The position numbers were made by a program, and so were the translations under genes. The notes under the pieces are model-generated. The model was not told the DNA's origin. It worked only from the letters and a program-made list of their open reading frames with translations, and searched no databases. DNA of 64,000 nucleotides from positions 41,889,394-41,953,393 of the forward strand of contig CAIIXF020000005.1 of NCBI GenBank assembly GCA_903813345.2, in the 5' to 3' direction. Numbering within the stretch: the stretch's first letter is position 1; each line of letters begins with the position of its first letter. The stretch comes from Owenia fusiformis (taxonomy: Eukaryota > Annelida > Polychaeta > Sabellida > Oweniidae). Positions 63,001 through 64,000 of the stretch are shown piece by piece.

Positions 63001-63394
63001 TCGGGAACTGATCAGCGTAGAAAATGGGGAAACAACAGGTATGCATTGTTTCCAAATTTTTGTGAACAAGCCAACTGAATGCAGGGGCCTGAAATCATTC
63101 ACTCTGAAGGAAGGGACATTAGTGTCAAATTAGATTTGAAGTTTTAGGCTGGTTTTTACTGAAATTCAATAATTAATTGAATAATGATAATAACTGCACG
63201 CAGAAGGAAAGTACAAAATATTAATCCTAAGATATTAATAAGTACATGTACCAAAATGTGTTTCAGGCAACAAAGAGAATGAGGTTGTGGAGAAAGAGGG
63301 TGTTACAGTTAAAAGCAGTTGTTCCAGTTCCAGTGTATCAGATTCTGTTTCCGTAACCATAGGAACATCATCTACATCTACATCTATTTCTGGA
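29762..63394 (+). CDS. TASOR-like: TASOR-like (FAM208) HUSH-complex scaffold, 16 exons, 3' end outside the window
   Basis: I joined 16 GT-AG exons with consistent phases: 29762-30029, 36089-36234, 37701-37796, 40542-40614, 40777-40865, 41203-41334, 41567-41712, 42335-42595, 44913-45111, 45231-45384, 45731-45910, 57559-58996, 61073-61143, 61801-62485, 62890-63038 and 63267-63394. The total is 4215 nt, 1405 codons, with no stop; the gene continues to the right. Residues of about 95-315 match the DUF3715 pseudo-PARP domain of TASOR (SYAFLCVDKEEK, WLGNPEMGVSLCRNADIL, LDPTPNFDCH, LLCPYAMTTLV). Residues of about 350-520 look like the following SPOC-like region. The middle (exon 12) is disordered, with a Ser/Lys/His-rich tract (KSSHKKSSHKSSKSRDSSSG). 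In vertebrates TASOR links MPP8 and periphilin to silence LINEs and intronless transcribed DNA in the nucleus. It could equally be the ancestor of TASOR and TASOR2. Confidence 0.87.
30206..31757. mobile_element. Nested foldback structure in intron 1 of the TASOR-like gene
   Basis: The outer arms are 30206-30455 and 31509-31757 (about 250 bp, inverted, highly similar). Inner arms are 30447-30525 and 30651-30729 (79 bp). All meet at the same GTGCTCAGG / CCTGAGCAC word. Two short palindromes (30742-30770 around AACAGACCGAATAT and about 31470-31491 around GTCTGAATATTTATTCAGAC) sit just inside. No transposase is seen. Confidence 0.75.
31782..32141. repeat. Inverted repeat, arms of 130 bp
   Basis: 31782-31912 and 32012-32141 are inverted copies (TCTCTAACTGTGTCTTACAT against ATGTAAGACACAGTTAGAGA). 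The loop is about 100 bp. It starts 25 bp after the end of the nested foldback. Confidence 0.78.
32383..33175 (-). repeat. Single-copy relative of the GGTCA-rich repeat
   Basis: Bounded by GGCTCACACAGTGAGCC on the left and AACTGTGTGAGCATAGGACC on the right. The interior is an inverted relative of the 42.9-44.8 kb array (TTTCAAGGTCAAAGGTCATC, GTCAGGATATAAATTCCTCT). An interspersed repeat with several AGGTCA half-sites. Confidence 0.65.
33736..34547. mobile_element. Element with inverted arms of about 140 bp
   Basis: The arms are about 33736-33875 and 34400-34547 (ACCAGTTTGTTCTATGTCAT against ATGACATAGAACAAACTGGT). The interior of about 520 bp has no coding content I recognise. Confidence 0.7.
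34888..35705. mobile_element. 818-bp DNA-transposon-like element with 9-bp TSD
   Basis: Ends TAGCCTTGCCCAAGTC and GACTTGGGCAAGGCTA form a 16-bp terminal inverted repeat with further imperfect pairing (to ...TTTACT). GCTAACAGG lies directly outside both ends (34879-34887 and 35706-35714), a 9-bp target duplication. That length is typical of Mutator-like elements. No transposase, so non-autonomous. Confidence 0.83.
36089..36234 (+). CDS. TASOR-like: TASOR-like exon 2
   Basis: Acceptor GTTTCAG, donor GTAAGT. Encodes ELFENVSPKSREHQELLGI and KNFVYSRPVHVHNEELFKT, the beginning of the pseudo-PARP region. Ends in phase 0. Confidence 0.87.
36283..37640. repeat. 22-bp minisatellite (ATTATGCCTAAATTGCATTGGT), split by a LINE
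   Basis: Imperfect units run through 36283-36474 and resume at 37471-37640; the interruption is the LINE fragment. Confidence 0.85.
36475..37470 (+). mobile_element. 5'-truncated non-LTR retrotransposon (LINE) fragment with TSD
   Basis: A relic of the 3' end of a LINE inside intron 2. The frame 36475-36858 gives the C-terminal part downstream of the reverse transcriptase (WNGLPNDLRN, STFKGKLRKHF), ending in one in-frame TGA at 36858-36860. The same frame continues to a typical LINE C-terminal zinc motif, CNCGHENETPTHFFLKCP, and stops at 37199. A short 3' UTR ends in A/T-rich sequence. ATTATGTCTAA flanks both sides (36464-36474 and 37471-37481), an 11-bp target duplication. Most of the element is missing, so it cannot move by itself. 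Confidence 0.88.
37701..37796 (+). CDS. TASOR-like: TASOR-like exon 3
   Basis: 32 codons, LQAKKKFLRGEGYTDKDLSE through SYAFLCVDKEEK, with donor AAG|GTTAGA. A 41-bp minisatellite begins 7 bp after the exon end. Confidence 0.87.
37803..38905. repeat. 41-bp minisatellite, about 27 copies
   Basis: The unit is TATATTAAGGAGGCACTGTT followed by GGCAAGAGTGGATTACTTTGA. Copies differ by point changes (GGAGACAC, GGAGGTAC, TTTTATGTATTAAAGAGG). It begins seven bases after exon 3 of the TASOR-like gene. Confidence 0.95.
39264..40300. mobile_element. Element with long inverted arms in intron 3
   Basis: Arms at about 39325-39468 and 40090-40240 are inverted (GGTTGCCATAGTAACGGGAA, GGCACCCGGGGCAAATAAAA against the right arm). 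Outer sequence ACGAGGGTTGATCATAAAGT resembles Tc1/mariner-type ends. The interior has no recognisable transposase. Confidence 0.65.
40542..40614 (+). CDS. TASOR-like: TASOR-like exon 4
   Basis: AKEICKAGVKKGNLDKSWLG NPEM. Acceptor ATTCTAG, donor G|GTATGT, phase 1. Confidence 0.85.
40777..40865 (+). CDS. TASOR-like: TASOR-like exon 5
   Basis: Encodes VSLCRNADILTPVEI and PPGENYLIVFQVIK, a core signature of the DUF3715 fold. Acceptor CTTTCAG, donor AAG|GTAATT, phase 0. Confidence 0.87.
41203..41334 (+). CDS. TASOR-like: TASOR-like exon 6
   Basis: 44 codons: GKAKVMKEDVGNAVLDPTPN, FDCHMAKSTDTSTLSQEHAF, HSTQ. The LDPTPNFDCH segment is diagnostic of TASOR-family proteins. Phase 0 at both ends. Confidence 0.9.
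41567..41712 (+). CDS. TASOR-like: TASOR-like exon 7
   Basis: LYMYEYNEDFEISEQPPLLC and PYAMTTLVATNTKKP close the pseudo-PARP region, followed by a basic linker. Donor AG|GTAAAG, phase 2. Confidence 0.88.
41745..41960. repeat. 26-bp tandem repeat in intron 7
   Basis: About eight units of TTACATATATGGAGTTATAG followed by AGTTTA. Confidence 0.92.
42234..42334 (+). pseudogene. Tandem duplicate of the exon 8 acceptor and first ~90 bp (non-productive)
   Basis: This 101-bp block repeats the polypyrimidine/CAG acceptor and the sequence CACACAGCAATCCCCC...CAGACCCACCCCA found at the real exon 8 start. One base is missing after the C-run (CCCCCGTCC against CCCCCAGTCC). Splicing at the upstream acceptor therefore enters the wrong frame and hits TGA at 42469-42471. 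Confidence 0.8.
42335..42595 (+). CDS. TASOR-like: TASOR-like exon 8
   Basis: Acceptor TTATTTGCAG at 42334. Encodes a Pro/His/Gln-rich linker and then PSFFRTLMDCNNDDKAGCVV and WTGDLCLGNTLIAQANLISY, the start of the SPOC-like region. Donor AT|GTAAGT. An upstream duplicate acceptor (42233) exists but leads to a frameshift and a stop at 42471. Confidence 0.85.
42843..44865. repeat. Tandem array of ~440-bp GGTCA-rich units in intron 8
   Basis: Anchors such as AAGGTCAGATTTGGAATCCT recur near 43065, 43500, 43955 and 44400, a period of about 440 bp. Units 1 and 3 resemble each other more than they resemble units 2 and 4, so the true period may be a dimer. The array is bounded by GATTGCAAGCAATC near the left end and by the GC hairpin GGAGGCCCCTGCCGGGGGGC near 44835. 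Many copies of AGGTCAAAGGTCA and of GACCTTGACCTTTGACC occur. This organisation is similar to non-autonomous Helitron-like elements with internal tandem repeats, which is inference. Confidence 0.85.
44913..45111 (+). CDS. TASOR-like: TASOR-like exon 9
   Basis: RLNICTRIALPSLTSKYFTN, VANLDKRAECCNGIWYYNYC, then STHSKYNSFNKILTYLAKTQ. Continuation of the SPOC-like region. Acceptor CTTCTAG, donor TCG|GTGAGT, phase 0. Confidence 0.83.
45231..45384 (+). CDS. TASOR-like: TASOR-like exon 10
   Basis: AIIVRLEDDTDLVMLTNCEL and NSVMLHCVFISPRSRHNCLQ. Acceptor TTTTGCAG, donor CAAG|GTAAGC, phase 1. Its beta-strand-like pattern fits the end of the SPOC-like fold. Confidence 0.83.
45731..45910 (+). CDS. TASOR-like: TASOR-like exon 11
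   Basis: A polar, disordered segment containing SREQKPGFTPPAHSPLKKPD. Acceptor ATTTGCAG, donor ACAG|GTTTGT, phase 1. The weak donor and the long following intron make it the least certain join. Confidence 0.72.
48064..48575. repeat. Two direct copies of a ~170-bp repeat
   Basis: 48064-48230 and 48400-48575 share ACCA(C/G)AAG(T/C)GGTGACATAT, AGTCTCC and GGCAGGTGGTG(A/G)CATTTTG CATGTTAATGCC. The copies are separated by about 170 bp of AT-rich DNA. Confidence 0.75.
49199..49273. repeat. 25-bp unit, three tandem copies
   Basis: GGTATAGTATTTATAATATA CATAA repeated three times almost perfectly. Confidence 0.93.
50769..51853. repeat. TAGTACAATATAGAACATA satellite array, 1.1 kb
   Basis: Dozens of units of about 18-23 bp (AGTACAATATAGAACATA plus a variable CCAAA, ATACAAA or nothing). 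Long open frames on the minus strand (Tyr/Cys/Leu-only) are artefacts of the repeat. Confidence 0.95.
53665..54365. repeat. Large imperfect palindrome, ~700 bp
   Basis: GGTATCGATATGATGAACTT near 53675 is inverted at 54365-54340, and TTTAGGTCTCTCAATATTGT near 53926 is inverted at about 54105. The arms are about 320 bp and diverged, with an apex of about 60 bp near 54010. Confidence 0.72.
55356..55597. mobile_element. 242-bp MITE-like element
   Basis: Terminal inverted repeats GTTGTTTGTAGAATGAAT and ATTCATTCTACAAACAAC extend imperfectly to about 40 bp each. A related end, ATGCATGAAAAAACTCCTCC, is found near 24909-24950, so the family is dispersed. Confidence 0.78.
57559..58996 (+). CDS. TASOR-like: TASOR-like exon 12 (1438 nt)
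   Basis: A long exon, as is common for disordered regions. It starts GAVDIDERVQSYGDVDLRQM and holds Pro-rich stretches, LNIDQLPTSQRLRDPRLAHL, a Ser/Lys/His-rich tract and IQLFDLDFFSDPRAN. Donor AG|GTATGC. If the intron is retained, translation stops two codons later (TGA 59004-59006), so a shorter isoform is possible. Confidence 0.82.
61073..61143 (+). CDS. TASOR-like: TASOR-like exon 13
   Basis: 71 nt: SKDGSKKIKFKAWSQANKER EKTF. Acceptor ATTTGCAG, donor G|GTAAGT. The phases join exons 12 and 14. Confidence 0.78.
61801..62485 (+). CDS. TASOR-like: TASOR-like exon 14
   Basis: ESIGLAVPKSEMALLGKIPK, a Ser/Pro-rich acidic linker, then LTHNGLLDFISMLQIQLGDF. Acceptor TTTTCCAG, donor AG|GTAAGT, phase 2. 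Confidence 0.82.
62890..63038 (+). CDS. TASOR-like: TASOR-like exon 15
   Basis: KELLKCEAETSDEIKHRMQI and LKSIHILTDHKPEPPDTREL. Acceptor TCTTTCAG, donor CAG|GTATGC, phase 1. Confidence 0.8.
63267..63394 (+). CDS. TASOR-like: TASOR-like exon 16 (last exon in the window)
   Basis: NKENEVVEKEGVTVKSSC followed by Ser/Thr-rich sequence. Acceptor GTTTCAG, donor GGA|GTAAGT, phase 0, so at least one more exon lies beyond the window. Confidence 0.77.
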
Positions 63395-63508
63395 GTAAGT
63401 AGATAAATGATCTCCCAATTTGTGACACATTGGAAATTACATTTAACTCAGTAAAATCCATTTTCACTGCATCCTGTTGAAGTTTGAGAATTTCGTAAAA
63501 TGAATATA

Positions 63509-64000
63509 CAGGGTGAGCCAAAAAAGGTAACCCTAACAAATCTTAATAACTCAGTCATTCAGCATGGGTTTAGTGTCATATTCAGCACAATTAGGCCTTG
63601 TCCAATGTATTGTCATTCTACCAAGTTTCAGTGGTCTATTCCCAGTGGTCACAATTTTATGGCCATTTTACAAAACATGCCATAAAATATGGACGTCATG
63701 TGTGGGGCCAACTTGAATGTATTTGGGGTAGTTGTTCACAACACGAGCATAAACATCTTGTGTTATGGCTCTAATCTTTCTTCTGATCTCTTGTTTCAAT
63801 GTTTCAAGGGTTGCTAGTGTAGAAAATAGGCCCACGGATAAAAATCTGGTGGGATTTATGTCCAGTCAGGGAGGCACATTTCGGCATTTTGAGTATATTT
63901 TGAGTTTATTTTGTAAATGGCCATAAAATTGTGACTATTAGAGATAGACTGATGACACTTTGTAGAATGAAAAAACATTGAACAGGGATTCATTGTGGCA
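63509..64000. mobile_element. Mariner-like DNA transposon relic, right end outside the window
   Basis: The left end CAGGGTGAGCCAAAAAAGGT lies after TA and is typical of mariner-type ends. Sequence at about 63580-63675 is inverted at 63912-64000 (TGGCCATAAAATTGTGAC), so the element has long inverted ends. On the minus strand 63870-63690 resembles the C-terminus of a mariner-type transposase (TLETLKQEIRRKIRAITQDV, ARVVNNYPKYIQ). It is a non-functional fragment in the intron after exon 16. Confidence 0.6.

Overview
This is a window of animal nuclear DNA: AT-rich, intron-rich, with GT-AG splice sites in every gene model and dense with short transposons. The protein families and the many small foldback repeats fit a marine invertebrate. 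A mollusc or another lophotrochozoan is my guess, from the style of the GACCTTGACC-rich repeats and of the LINE tail; the sequence alone does not prove it.

Left part (1-18.6 kb): three tandem minus-strand genes for monocarboxylate transporter-like (SLC16/MCT) membrane proteins. Gene A has only its first exon in the window (1-182). Gene B (5247-9134, 445 aa) and gene C (15847-18579, 457 aa) are complete three-exon genes with identical intron phases. Exon 1 plus about 1.6 kb of upstream DNA of gene A is duplicated at gene B. The gene B copy later received a 432-bp MITE-like element and a young 3.14-kb LTR retrotransposon, and the gene A copy preserves both empty sites. Exon 2 of genes B and C is almost identical while exon 3 is clearly diverged, which suggests exon-limited gene conversion. 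An E-box-rich palindromic repeat cluster lies just upstream of gene C.

Middle part (18.6-29.7 kb): no gene recognised. It holds foldback elements, two tandem MITE copies with CACCCCAGTCACATTT ends, a tRNA-derived SINE-like stretch and several hairpins.

Right part (29.7-64 kb): one large plus-strand gene. I assembled 16 exons (29762-63394), all in phase, giving 1405 codons, and it runs off the window. Its N-terminal half carries a TASOR-type DUF3715 pseudo-PARP region followed by a SPOC-like region, so it is a homolog of TASOR (FAM208), the scaffold of the HUSH silencing complex. Its introns hold a 41-bp minisatellite, a tandem array of about 440-bp units rich in nuclear-receptor half-sites, a 5'-truncated LINE with target-site duplication, a large TAGTACAATATAGAACATA array, long inverted repeats and a mariner-like relic. 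Exon 8 has a duplicated 5' part with two competing acceptors, only one of which keeps the frame.

All calls come from reading the sequence. Family names rest on recognised motifs, not on a database search.
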